A program made the position numbers and the translations under genes. Of a stretch of 64,000 nt of DNA, positions 17,423 through 26,026 are shown piece after piece. Every line of letters begins with the position of its first letter. Position 1 is the first letter of the stretch. The notes below the pieces were generated by a model. The model was not told the DNA's origin. It saw nothing but the letters and a program-made list of their open reading frames with translations, and ran no database searches. The stretch comes from JADJGC01 sp964576925 (GTDB lineage: Bacteria; Zixibacteria; MSB-5A5; CAIYYT01). The DNA lies in NCBI GenBank assembly GCA_964576925.1, contig CAZNWJ010000005.1:1-64000 (forward strand), in the 5' to 3' direction.

Positions 17423-18042
17423 GCCGCCCTCGCAATCTTCCAGAGCTCTTCGAGCACTTCACGCTTACGCGTCTTGGAATCGACCAGCGCGGCCAGGTAG
17501 CCGCCCTGATAAGGCAACAGCAGCAAGTCGTGTGTGCCCAGATTCAGAACACAGTCTTCGCATTCTCCCATTTTGGAAGTACGCGCGATTTCAAAGAGAA
17601 TCTCTGTCAAAGTAGTAAGCATGCCGGCGATCATCTCGGCTTCCTTGGTAACTTTCTGTTTGGTGACCAGCTTGCCTTCTGCCGTGAGGATGAACGAGGA
17701 GATGATGCTTTGGACCTCGCCGACGCGGTCAAGAATCTGATCGTTGGCGGGTTTGGCCTGCTGCGTGCGAACGTGCTCGACTAGCGTGTGGGCATGCTCG
17801 TGAATCAGCGCGGTAACTTCATTATGCTGTTTGTTGATGATCTCTTCGACGACGCGCATCTCTTCGAGCGTATCGATCTGCTTGCCCCAGAGTTTCTGAA
17901 TCTTGTGGATAACCTGGCCGGCAAGGCTAACCGAGGTCGCGATGCGCGGCTCGGGGTACTTCGAGAACTCGGTTTGGATCTCGATTTTTTGATCGCCATA
18001 GGCGACAGCAGATAGTCTTCCGGCAGGAATGTAACTGGCCAT
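17419..18042 (-). CDS. hypothetical protein with C-terminal Roadblock-like domain
   Basis: A 207-residue soluble protein starting at ATG 18042 right after TAGGAG. The middle (~60-130) is strongly helical and likely coiled coil (IHKIQKLWGKQIDTLEEM through NEVTALIHEHAHTLVEHV). The last ~80 residues carry a DLLLLPYQGGYLAALVDS pattern typical of Roadblock/LC7 domains. It forms an operon with the following Roadblock-like gene by an ATGA overlap. The pair may act as a heteromeric scaffold or GTPase regulator. No partner is in the window. Confidence 0.55.
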   Translation of the reverse strand: MASYIPAGRLSAVAYGDQKIEIQTEFSKYPEPRIATSVSLAGQVIHKIQKLWGKQIDTLEEMRVVEEIINKQHNEVTALIHEHAHTLVEHVRTQQAKPANDQILDRVGEVQSIISSFILTAEGKLVTKQKVTKEAEMIAGMLTTLTEILFEIARTSKMGECEDCVLNLGTHDLLLLPYQGGYLAALVDSKTRKREVLEELWKIARAA

Positions 18043-18272
18043 AACTCCTAACAATTGCGCCAGAGCCCGCAAGCGGCAAGCGAGTCGCAAACGGACTTGG
18101 TCACTTTGAGTTATCGGCAGATTGTCAGGAATGTGCACAGTTCGGGTTTTGTTAGTAGTTGTTAAAGCTGTTTCACTTCGACACAAATCCAAAACTTCAG
18201 CGCTGCACGTTACGTAAACACGAGCGAGACGCGCTTTGGCGCTTACCCAACAACAAATTCGTCCAGTTGAGT

Positions 18273-18914
18273 ATGATCGATCAACAAGTAATCGCCTTTA
18301 CCATAGCTGCCGCGATTCTTGCCGTAACGCCGGGTAACGATACGGTGCTCGTCATGAGAAACGCGCTATCATCCGGGCCGTCAGCGGGCTTGGCTACGGT
18401 CGCAGGTATAGTCTCCGGGTGCGTTGTGCACGGGCTCTTTTCCGCGCTCGGGATTTCGGTGATCCTGGTTAACTCAGCGACTCTCTTCAATCTTGTCAAG
18501 CTGGCTGGGGCGGGATACTTGCTCTTTCTGGGCGGGCAGACACTTTGGCGATTGTGGCGTAGCCGGCGGGTGGAGGAGACCGTACCGGCTGAAGTCGCGC
18601 GCATCGGCAAGAGCTCTCGCCGCGCCTTCGGAGAGGGATTGCTCACGAACATCTTGAATCCGAAGGTGGCCGTTTTCTATCTGTCGTTTCTGCCGCAGTT
18701 CATTTCACCCGAGAGTTCTGTTTTTGAGCGCTCGCTGCTTCTGACGGGAATTCACCAGGTGCTCGGATCATTGTGGCTCTGTTGTGTAGTCTTGTTCGTT
18801 ACACGACTCAAGGGAGTCCTGATGAGAGCGGGTGTCAGGCGCAAGCTGGAGGCGCTCACCGGGGCAGTTCTGATAGCCTTTGGGCTCAGATTAGCAGTCG
18901 AGCAGGGACGATGA
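18273..18914 (+). CDS. LysE/RhtB-family amino acid exporter
   Basis: A 213-residue membrane protein with six hydrophobic segments. The LysE family signature is present: IAAAILAVTPGNDTVLVMRN near the N-terminus and GLLTNILNPKVAVFYLSFLPQF in the middle. Members export amino acids or related metabolites by proton antiport. ATG 18273 gives the usual ~210-residue length; the open frame extends upstream without homology. It is transcribed away from the Roadblock pair. Substrate not predictable. Confidence 0.9.
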   Translation: MIDQQVIAFTIAAAILAVTPGNDTVLVMRNALSSGPSAGLATVAGIVSGCVVHGLFSALGISVILVNSATLFNLVKLAGAGYLLFLGGQTLWRLWRSRRVEETVPAEVARIGKSSRRAFGEGLLTNILNPKVAVFYLSFLPQFISPESSVFERSLLLTGIHQVLGSLWLCCVVLFVTRLKGVLMRAGVRRKLEALTGAVLIAFGLRLAVEQGR

Positions 18915-19095
18915 AACTTCGCAAGAACAAATCGAATCTGAGTTATGAAGTTCGTTTCAATGACTCTCCCTTGTCGCAGTCGCAGACAATGCATGGAATG
19001 TCCGCGCCTCCGGCAGTTTCTACTCCACTCAACCGCGGCATCGATGACACCGGATTGAAGGCGTCGGCCGCGCACCCGGCCAATAGGATGGGCCT

Positions 19096-21324
19096 ATGCA
19101 AAATCGTTCAAGAATTCCGGTTCAATCCACCGCCGTGTGGATCTTAACGCTCGTTTGCCTCTGTCTTGTTTTCTCGCCTCTCAACGCTGCTGACCGTAAA
19201 CTTGCCCCTATCGACGAGTTAATCCAGCAAGGACATGCCGCGCACGAGGCTTGCCTGAGCGGACACAATCGCCGGGTCGCGCAAGCCGAACAATGGGGGC
19301 AGTCTGCCCAGCGCGGCGGATCACCGCTGCAGGAGCGCTACGACGTTACCTACTATGACCTGCACATGAAGTTTGACCGGCCCGACTCGTCGATCACTGG
19401 CGATGTCGCGTTAACGGCCAAGGTCGTTGCGTCGCTCAACGTGTGCGAGATCGACTGCTACTTCATGATGCAAGTTGACTCGGTGCTTGTTAATGGCATC
19501 AACGCTCCGTTCTCACGCACCTGGGATATGGTGATCGCCGATCTGGGCCGGACCTATCTGCCCGGGGAGCAATTCACCGTGCGCACTTTCTACCATGGCA
19601 GGGAAGCAGACTTCCAGTGGTGGGCGCTTCACTTTGTGGACTATGGAGGCGAACCGATTGTCGGAAATCTTTCCGAGCCGTATTACGCGCGCTCGTGGTG
19701 GCCCTGCAAGGATTACCCCAATGACAAGGCGGACTCGTTGGACTTCAAAATCACGTATCCGTCGCAATATTTCTGCTCGTCGAATGGCGTAATGATCAGC
19801 GACATCGATCACGGCGACGGCTTTCGCACAACGCATTGGTCCGAGCGCTACCCGATTGCGACCTATCTTGTGAGTATCGCGATGGCCGAGTTCACCCATT
19901 GGCGGGAATGGGCGCTGATCACTGAGACCGATTCGCTGCCGATCGATTACTGGGTCTATCCCAGCCTGGTGCCGACGGCGCAGAACGGGTACTGGATTAC
20001 GCCGCTGGCGATGGATACACTCTCGCGGCTGTACGGCGAGTATCCGTTCAAGAACGAGAAATATGCTATGTCGAATTTCATGTGGGGCGGTGCGATGGAG
20101 CATCAGACAAACACGTCGATGTCGCCGGGCATGAGCGGCAATCCGATTACGGTCATCCATGAGCTGGCGCACCAATGGTGGGGTGACATGATTACCTGCC
20201 GCGACTGGCATCACATTTGGCTCAATGAAGGTTTCGCGACTTATTCCGAGGCCCTGATGCTGGAGACGGTGCTTGGGGAAACGGATTTTCACGCCTACAT
20301 GGCGGGCATTGAATACTACTCCAACGGCTCGGTCTATGTTTACGATACAACCAGCGCGGGCAACATTCTCGATCTGATCGTTTACCACAAAGGCGGCTGG
20401 GTGCTCCACATGTTGCGCGGCATCATCGGCGATGAGGCATTCTTCAGCGGCCTGCTTGACTACGGAAACTCGCCGCTCAAGTACGGGACCGCGGTGACAG
20501 AGGACTTCCAATACTACATGGAGCAGGCCTCCGGGCAGGATCTTGACTGGTTCTTCTCCGAGTGGATTTACGGGCACGGGAATCCCAATTACGAGTATCG
20601 CTGGCAGTGCGTTCCGAGCGAGGGCGGCTATCGACTCGATCTGATCGTCATGCAGATACAAACCGGTATAGGATTCTTTGCGATGCCGCTGCAGTTTGAG
20701 TTTGAGACGGCAACACGGGCTGTGATTCTGGATACGATCTGGAACGAACAGCCGTTTACGCTTTACCAACTTGAGTTTGCCGACTCCGTGACGTCCGTGA
20801 CGCTCGATCCCATGAACTGGGTGCTCGAATCGCATATCGAGCGGCCGTTCGGGCTGACGATTGCGTCGCGACACCTGCCGGAGGGTGAAGTCGGGCTGCC
20901 CTACCAGATGCAACTGGAGGCACTCGGCGGCACTCCGCCCTATGACTGGACTTTCCTCGGCGGCGACCTGCCGTTCGGGCTGAATTTTGCCGGGGGCGAT
21001 CAGGCGATGATTGAGGGCGTACCCACCTACCCCGCAACATACTATTTCTCTATCGAAGTCGCCGATGCGGCGCTGCCACCAAGCACGGATGTTTATTCGT
21101 TCACGATCACGATCAACCCGGCAGTGATGATTGGTGACCTCAATCACGATGCGACAGTCAGCCTGCCGGATGCGGTGTATCTCGTGAATTATATCTTTGC
21201 CGGCGGTCCCTCGCCCGATCCGATGAAAGCGGGCGATACCGACTGTAACGGTTATGTGAATGTCTCGGACGTGGTTTTCGTAATTCGTTACATTTTCGGA
21301 CAAGGTCCGGCGCCTTGTAAGTAG
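19096..21324 (+). CDS. secreted M1-family metallopeptidase with Ig-like and dockerin-like domains
   Basis: A 742-residue exported zinc peptidase. Signal peptide ~1-32. The gluzincin domain has HELAHQWWGD (H355, E356, H359) and NEGF with E378, the exact HEXXH-X18-E spacing of M1. The exopeptidase motif GAMEN appears as GAMEH. Residues ~595-675 form a putative Ig-like (He_PIG-type) domain (LPEGEVGLPYQMQLEALGGT). The C-terminus is a dockerin-like pair (GDLNHDATVSLPDAVYLVNY, GDTDCNGYVNVSDVV). It probably trims peptides outside the cell. A strong terminator follows, so it is a single-gene unit. Confidence 0.92.
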   Translation: MQNRSRIPVQSTAVWILTLVCLCLVFSPLNAADRKLAPIDELIQQGHAAHEACLSGHNRRVAQAEQWGQSAQRGGSPLQERYDVTYYDLHMKFDRPDSSITGDVALTAKVVASLNVCEIDCYFMMQVDSVLVNGINAPFSRTWDMVIADLGRTYLPGEQFTVRTFYHGREADFQWWALHFVDYGGEPIVGNLSEPYYARSWWPCKDYPNDKADSLDFKITYPSQYFCSSNGVMISDIDHGDGFRTTHWSERYPIATYLVSIAMAEFTHWREWALITETDSLPIDYWVYPSLVPTAQNGYWITPLAMDTLSRLYGEYPFKNEKYAMSNFMWGGAMEHQTNTSMSPGMSGNPITVIHELAHQWWGDMITCRDWHHIWLNEGFATYSEALMLETVLGETDFHAYMAGIEYYSNGSVYVYDTTSAGNILDLIVYHKGGWVLHMLRGIIGDEAFFSGLLDYGNSPLKYGTAVTEDFQYYMEQASGQDLDWFFSEWIYGHGNPNYEYRWQCVPSEGGYRLDLIVMQIQTGIGFFAMPLQFEFETATRAVILDTIWNEQPFTLYQLEFADSVTSVTLDPMNWVLESHIERPFGLTIASRHLPEGEVGLPYQMQLEALGGTPPYDWTFLGGDLPFGLNFAGGDQAMIEGVPTYPATYYFSIEVADAALPPSTDVYSFTITINPAVMIGDLNHDATVSLPDAVYLVNYIFAGGPSPDPMKAGDTDCNGYVNVSDVVFVIRYIFGQGPAPCK

Positions 21325-21337
21325 TTAATCTTGCCTG

Positions 21338-21383
21338 TAACGCAGGTCAGGATAGTTTCCATCCTGATCTGCGTTAGTTTTTT
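21338..21383 (+). terminator. Rho-independent terminator of the M1 peptidase gene
   Basis: A long stem from 21338 to 21376 (TAACGCAG...CTGCGTTA, with an inner CAGGAT/ATCCTG) followed by TTTTTT, 14 bases after the stop codon. Confidence 0.9.
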
Positions 21384-21468
21384 CTTGCACGCCGTCTTCA
21401 CTGCATCGTCTCTTTCACAGACGATGATTATGGCTGTGAAAGGGTCTTTCATATGAAGGGGAATTCTG

Positions 21469-22002
21469 ATGACAAATACGAAGGCTATCGCAATCGCACT
21501 TGGCGTGTCGCTGACTTTAGTTTCGCGCACTGACGCGCGGCAACCGTCGCTGCAGATGCTGCTCGAACCGCCACAGATGCCGAGAGCGCTCGAGGCAAGA
21601 AGTCAGCCGGTATTGAGCACGGAACCGACGTCTGAGATGGCGTGGAGCAACGTCGATCATGTCGATCCCGGCGCCGCAACCGTGATCGCGCTAGTTCCGG
21701 GGTTTTTCGTGCATGGCTTGGGGCACTTCTACGCCCGTGATCCGGTGCGCGGAGTGATTCTGCTCGGAGCGCAGGCCGGTTCAGTACTCTGGTTCTTCAG
21801 TGAGACATTCGTCGGAATGATAGAAGGAGACAAAGAAGGATCGGCCACGGGTCAGATTGCAGCGGTCTCACTCTACTTCGGGACCTGGTTCTACGATTTC
21901 GTTCATGCCGGCAAAGCAGCCGAGAATTACAACGCGAAGTTGCATATCACTCTGAGGCAACAGCACGAGAGCACGTTTCTGTGCGCGGCGGTGAGCTTTT
22001 AG
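21469..22002 (+). CDS. hypothetical membrane protein with signal peptide
   Basis: A 177-residue protein with a probable signal peptide (~1-23, MTNTKAIAIALGVSLTLVSR). A proline-rich stretch follows. Two or three hydrophobic segments lie in the second half (VIALVPGFFVHGLGHFYARD, GVILLGAQAGSVLWFF, IAAVSLYFGTWFYDFVHAG). The GHFYARDPVRGVILL segment is like small conserved bacterial membrane proteins of unknown role. It starts 85 bases after the preceding terminator with weak SD AAGGGG. Function unknown. Confidence 0.6.
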   Translation: MTNTKAIAIALGVSLTLVSRTDARQPSLQMLLEPPQMPRALEARSQPVLSTEPTSEMAWSNVDHVDPGAATVIALVPGFFVHGLGHFYARDPVRGVILLGAQAGSVLWFFSETFVGMIEGDKEGSATGQIAAVSLYFGTWFYDFVHAGKAAENYNAKLHITLRQQHESTFLCAAVSF

Positions 22003-22024
22003 TACCACAGGGAAGCGGCTCAAG

Positions 22025-22082
22025 TGTGCCGGGTCACAATCCCGTCCTCGCTGGCGCTCGGCCGGGATCAAGACCCGGCACA
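22025..22082. repeat. 58-base structured repeat, copy B
   Basis: Same core as 11930-11987, but with outer stem TGTGCCGG/CCGGCACA. Compared with copy A the stem changes C to T, T to C and A to G on the left, and each is compensated on the right, so pairing is preserved. Confidence 0.75.
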
Positions 22083-22092
22083 ACGGTCGGGC

Positions 22093-22490
22093 GTCAGGAT
22101 CGCAGGGATCCTGACCTACGCCGACCAAGACCTGGACAACGTGTTTCTGCAGGCGGGGGCAAGCCCCGCCCCTACGGGTGTGGATGTCCGAACCTTTAAA
22201 ATGCCCGTCAGGAAGGGATTCCTGACGGCGCAGAAGATCAAAGGGCGGGGATCTCTCCCCGCCCTTCTGCGACTAATATCGAGGTCGGTAGCCACTCCGA
22301 CCGCCCCGCCTTCAGGCGGCAATCTTGTTTCCGCCAGGATCGCAGGGATCCTGACCTACAAAGCGACGATTCGAATCACGTCAGGATCACAGGGATCCTG
22401 ACCTACAAAGCGACGATTCGAATCACGTCAGGATCACATGGATCCTGACCTACGGTTTGGAATGTCCGAACTACAGGGGTTCGGACCTAC
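22093..22490. repeat. tandem and dispersed hairpins ending in CCTAC
   Basis: At least six hairpins with different stems are each followed by CCTAC. Four use GTCAGGATC/GATCCTGAC or a near variant (CCTAC at 22115, 22355, 22402 and 22449), one uses GGCGGGG/CCCCGCC (22152-22175), and one uses GTCCGAAC/GTTCGGAC (22464-22490). The last three GTCAGGATC-type copies are tandem with a 47-bp period. The final copy touches the nrdJ stop codon. No gene is visible in 22003-22489. Confidence 0.8.
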
Positions 22491-24808
22491 TAACACTTGT
22501 TGTAGCCGCAGCCACGGCAGGTGACGCAACCGGAGTCGTGCTCGAGCTTGGTGCCGCAATCGGGGCACACCTCGTGATAGGTCGACTTGCGTTGCACGTT
22601 CTTGCCGTTGCCGAAGTGCTTTTTCAACACGATGCCGATCGCATCCGGAATCGATTTGATCAATTCACCGTTTTGGTACAGCGGTGATTCGCCGCCGATG
22701 CCCGCGAGCTGCTCGATAATCGCGCTCACCGGGACACCGGAACGCAACGCGAGCGAAATCATGCGGCAGATAGCTTCCGTGTCGGCCATGGTTGACCAGC
22801 CCGATTTGCCGATCTGCGCAAAGACCTCGAACGGCTTGCCGTTGTGGGCGTTGATCGTGATGTAGAGATTCCCGTAACCGGTACGAATGCGCTCGGTAAT
22901 GCCTTCCAAGACATCGGGGCGCTCCTGCACCTCGGCATAGCCAGCCGCCGTGAGCGGGGTCGCCGCTGGAGTTGGTGCAGTCAGCGGTGCAGATTCGTTG
23001 ACCGTTTCCGCCTTGGGTGCGTTCGGGTCCTTGGTCTTGCCCGTCGAGAGTACTTGCATCGGGCGCGAGCCGTCGCGATAGATGGTCACACCCTTACAGC
23101 CCAGTTCGTAGGCGTACCAGTAGGCGTCATAGACATCCTGCTGGGTGGCCGAGTTGTCCATGTTGATCGTCTTGGAAACGGAAGAATCGCAATGTTTCTG
23201 GAAGACCGCCTGAGTCCGGATATGTTCAAACGGCTTGACGTCGGCGGCTGTCATAAACAGCTCTTTGACATCGCCGGGGATTTCGTCAAAACCCTGGACT
23301 GAATTGTCGTTGGCGATTTTCTCCATCAATTCTTGCGAATAGAAGCCGCGCTTGCGGGCGATTTCCTCGAACAATGGGTTGACGTCGACCAGCTTGGTGT
23401 TGTCCATAACATTGCGGACAAAGGAAATCGCATAGTACGGTTCAATTCCTGACGAGCAGCCGGCGATAATCGAGATCGTGCCGGTGGGGGCGATTGTTGT
23501 CACGGTGGCATTGCGCATGATGACGCCCTCGGTGGCGAAACGGGAGTGTTCCCAATTCGGGAACTTGCCGCGCAAGCGCGCCAACTCGGAGGAATACATG
23601 TGGCCTTCGTTGTTGATGAACTCCATTACCTTTTCGCCGAGTTCAAAGGCCTTTTCGCTGTTGTACGGTACACGCAGCCTGATGAGCAAGTCAGCCCAAC
23701 CCATAACGCCGAGACCGATGCGGCGGTTGCGGCGGGTTTGGTCCTCGATCTCCGGGATCGGGTACTTGTTGGCATCAATGATATTGTCGAGGAAGTGCAC
23801 GCAGTCGTGAATCAGCTTGCGGAATTTCTCCCAGTCGATACCGCGGGCAGGATCGACCTTCGGGTTGTAATCGCGCGGCAGTTCACTGAAGACCATGTTG
23901 CCGAGGTTGATCGAACCGAGATTGCAGGAATCGTACGGCGGGAGGGGTTGTTCGCCGCAAGGATTGGTCGCTTCTATGATTTCGAAGCCCGGATTTGGCG
24001 AGAGTTGATTCATGCGATCGATGTAGACGATGCCCGGTTCGCCGGTTTGCCAGGCGTGCTGGATGATGTCGTTGAAGATTTTCGGCGCATTCTTGGTGAC
24101 GGCTTTGCCGTTGATCGTGTACGGCTCGCCGGTGCGGGGATTGAGCAATTCGTAATCGCGGTTTTCTTTGACCGCGCGCATGAATTCGTCTGTGATTGCC
24201 ACGGATATATTGAAATTCGTGACCTGGGTCAGATCATCTTTACAAGAGACGAATTCCTCGATATCGGGGTGATCGACCCGCAGGATACCCATGTTGGCGC
24301 CGCGGCGCGTGCCGCCCTGCTTGACGGCTTCAGTGGCGGCATTGAAGACTTTCATGAAGGAAACCGGTCCCGAGGCCACGCCCGAGGTTGAGGCAACCAT
24401 CGAGTTGCGCGGGCGCAACCGCGAGAACGAGAATCCGGTGCCGCCGCCTGACTTGTGGATCAGGGCCGCGTGTTTGATTGTCTCAAAGATTTCTTCCATG
24501 GAGTCGCCCACCGGCAGGACAAAGCAGGCGGACAGCTGCCCCAACGGGCGTCCGGCGTTCATCAAGGTGGGAGAGTTGGGCATGAAATCGAGACTGGAAA
24601 TCATGCGGTAGAAGGTGTCGGCTGTTTCGTTGATCTGGTCGTCCGTCGCTCCATAGTTGCGATCGGGCTGCGCGACCGCGCCGGCGACACGCCGAAACAA
24701 TTGATCGGGGGTTTCGATCACTTTGCCGTTGTCATCCTTGGCCAAGTAGCGCCGCTCCAATACCCTCAGAGCGTTTTCCGTCAGCGCCTTTCGTTCAAAT
24801 CCCTGCAT
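22490..24808 (-). CDS. nrdJ: adenosylcobalamin-dependent (class II) ribonucleotide reductase
   Basis: A 772-residue class II enzyme that makes deoxyribonucleotides using a B12-derived radical and therefore works with or without oxygen. Landmarks: NSPTLMNAGRPLGQLSACF, KSGGGTGFSFSRLRP, VKQGGTRRGANMGIL, ATNPCGEQPLPPYDSCNLGS with the catalytic cysteine, and IAPTGTISIIAGCSSGIEP. A TSCPD domain follows (~640-720), and the C-terminus is a zinc ribbon (CPDCGTKL, CVTCRGCG). ATG 24808 follows GAGGAGAGG; a TTG five codons earlier is less likely. Two NrdR boxes lie upstream. Confidence 0.95.
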   Translation of the reverse strand: MQGFERKALTENALRVLERRYLAKDDNGKVIETPDQLFRRVAGAVAQPDRNYGATDDQINETADTFYRMISSLDFMPNSPTLMNAGRPLGQLSACFVLPVGDSMEEIFETIKHAALIHKSGGGTGFSFSRLRPRNSMVASTSGVASGPVSFMKVFNAATEAVKQGGTRRGANMGILRVDHPDIEEFVSCKDDLTQVTNFNISVAITDEFMRAVKENRDYELLNPRTGEPYTINGKAVTKNAPKIFNDIIQHAWQTGEPGIVYIDRMNQLSPNPGFEIIEATNPCGEQPLPPYDSCNLGSINLGNMVFSELPRDYNPKVDPARGIDWEKFRKLIHDCVHFLDNIIDANKYPIPEIEDQTRRNRRIGLGVMGWADLLIRLRVPYNSEKAFELGEKVMEFINNEGHMYSSELARLRGKFPNWEHSRFATEGVIMRNATVTTIAPTGTISIIAGCSSGIEPYYAISFVRNVMDNTKLVDVNPLFEEIARKRGFYSQELMEKIANDNSVQGFDEIPGDVKELFMTAADVKPFEHIRTQAVFQKHCDSSVSKTINMDNSATQQDVYDAYWYAYELGCKGVTIYRDGSRPMQVLSTGKTKDPNAPKAETVNESAPLTAPTPAATPLTAAGYAEVQERPDVLEGITERIRTGYGNLYITINAHNGKPFEVFAQIGKSGWSTMADTEAICRMISLALRSGVPVSAIIEQLAGIGGESPLYQNGELIKSIPDAIGIVLKKHFGNGKNVQRKSTYHEVCPDCGTKLEHDSGCVTCRGCGYNKC

Positions 24809-25006
24809 AGCACCTCTCCTCAAGGCAAAAGTATCCCCATGTCAGTGATCGGTAAATCACTGACGCCATCTCGAAATTATCTTCCGGCCGTGAAGACCGG
24901 AATCACTTTTGTTGAATCTGCGCCCGACCCGAGATCTCCAACATCGTGCGCGGGAAGGCAAGAGTAGAAGAACGCAAGCGCCGGGCAAAATAAAATTTTG
25001 AAAAAA

Positions 25007-25055
25007 ACACAATATGTTGTGGTACCAACAAGTTAATAGCCACAATATATACGAT
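25007..25055 (-). promoter_or_regulatory. pair of NrdR boxes upstream of nrdJ
   Basis: Box 1 at 25007-25022 (ACACAATATGTTGTGG) is close to the NrdR consensus acaCwAtATaTwGtgt. Box 2 at 25040-25055 (CCACAATATATACGAT) is a weaker match. The shared CACAATAT cores are 33 bp apart, about three helical turns, as usual for NrdR pairs. The start of nrdJ is ~200 bases away. The rest of 24809-25342 shows no other gene. Confidence 0.7.
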
Positions 25056-25342
25056 CCTGCATAAGTTGTCGGGAGATGCATTTTTGGTAATCGCTAACCA
25101 GTTGTTAACTTTAGCCTTACAGTCGGAATGTCGCGGCGAGCGACTTGATAGAGTCGTCTTGGCCCAATAACTGTGCGGTTCTCGGTAGCGGAGAATCTCG
25201 GCGACAAGAATCTGGCCCAATATTCATGCGCCTCAGAATGTGGAGCGAGCGCGTTTATATTGGAATCAGCCACCTGATTTCCTTTAATTGGCTTGACATC
25301 GTCGAAGACGATAGACTAACTTTCGGGCGACGAGGACTGCAA

Positions 25343-26026
25343 TTGACAGATAGAACTTTCAAGTACCGCAAAGAGATCTGCAAAGTCGGTAAACTATTAT
25401 ACGATAAAGGGTTAATAGCAGGAACCGAGGGCAATATATCTTGTCGTCTCCCCTCGGGCGATGTCCTGATTACACCCTCAGGTGTTTGTAAGGGCATGAT
25501 GGAGCCGGACGAGTTAGCTGTCGTTGACATCACAGGAAAGCCGAGCAGCAAGTCCCGCAAACCGTCGAGTGAATATCGCATTCACTTGCTTGCATACGAT
25601 CGTCGGCCGGAAGTTCAGGCTGTGGTACATGCACATCCGAGTTATTCGACCGGGTTTGCACTTGCAGGAATTGCCATCGAGGCAAGCGGACTTCCGGAAT
25701 TTCGCGATACCTTCGGGACGGTGCCGTTTGTGCCCTACGGAGAACCAGGGACGCAGGAGCTGGCCGGGTCATTGGAACGCTTTATTGCGACCGGGCACAC
25801 CTATCTGCTGGAGAATCATGGCCTGGTCTCGCTGGGTACTACGTTGCTGGAGGCATATTTCCGTCTGGAGATGGCCGAGCACTGCGCCAAGGCATTGTAT
25901 CTGGCACTTCAGATCGAGACGGCGACAGCGATGGATATGGAATACGCTGAAGATGACGAGCGAATCGAGGAGAATTCGATTTCTACTCTGACGCTGCCGC
26001 GCGATCGGAGACGGAGGGAGAATTGA
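25343..26026 (+). CDS. class II aldolase/adducin-family protein
   Basis: A 227-residue zinc-dependent class II aldolase-like protein (L-fuculose-phosphate aldolase/ribulose-5-phosphate epimerase group). Visible motifs: LIAGTEGNISCRLP, VLITPSGVCKG, VVHAHPSYSTG with the two zinc histidines, and YLLENHGLVSLG with a third. The acidic catalytic region lies in LPEFRD. TTG 25343 follows CGAGGA by 7 bases and gives the usual family length; the frame is open further upstream but that stretch has no family resemblance. It heads a run of overlapping genes leading into folB. The substrate is unknown. Confidence 0.82.
   Translation: MTDRTFKYRKEICKVGKLLYDKGLIAGTEGNISCRLPSGDVLITPSGVCKGMMEPDELAVVDITGKPSSKSRKPSSEYRIHLLAYDRRPEVQAVVHAHPSYSTGFALAGIAIEASGLPEFRDTFGTVPFVPYGEPGTQELAGSLERFIATGHTYLLENHGLVSLGTTLLEAYFRLEMAEHCAKALYLALQIETATAMDMEYAEDDERIEENSISTLTLPRDRRRREN

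Noticed and set aside
19513..21303. Long open frame (596 codons) on the minus strand inside the M1 peptidase gene
   Set aside because: It is fully antisense to a gene with complete zinc and dockerin motifs; its product is arginine/histidine-rich with no domain, as expected from codon bias of the real strand.
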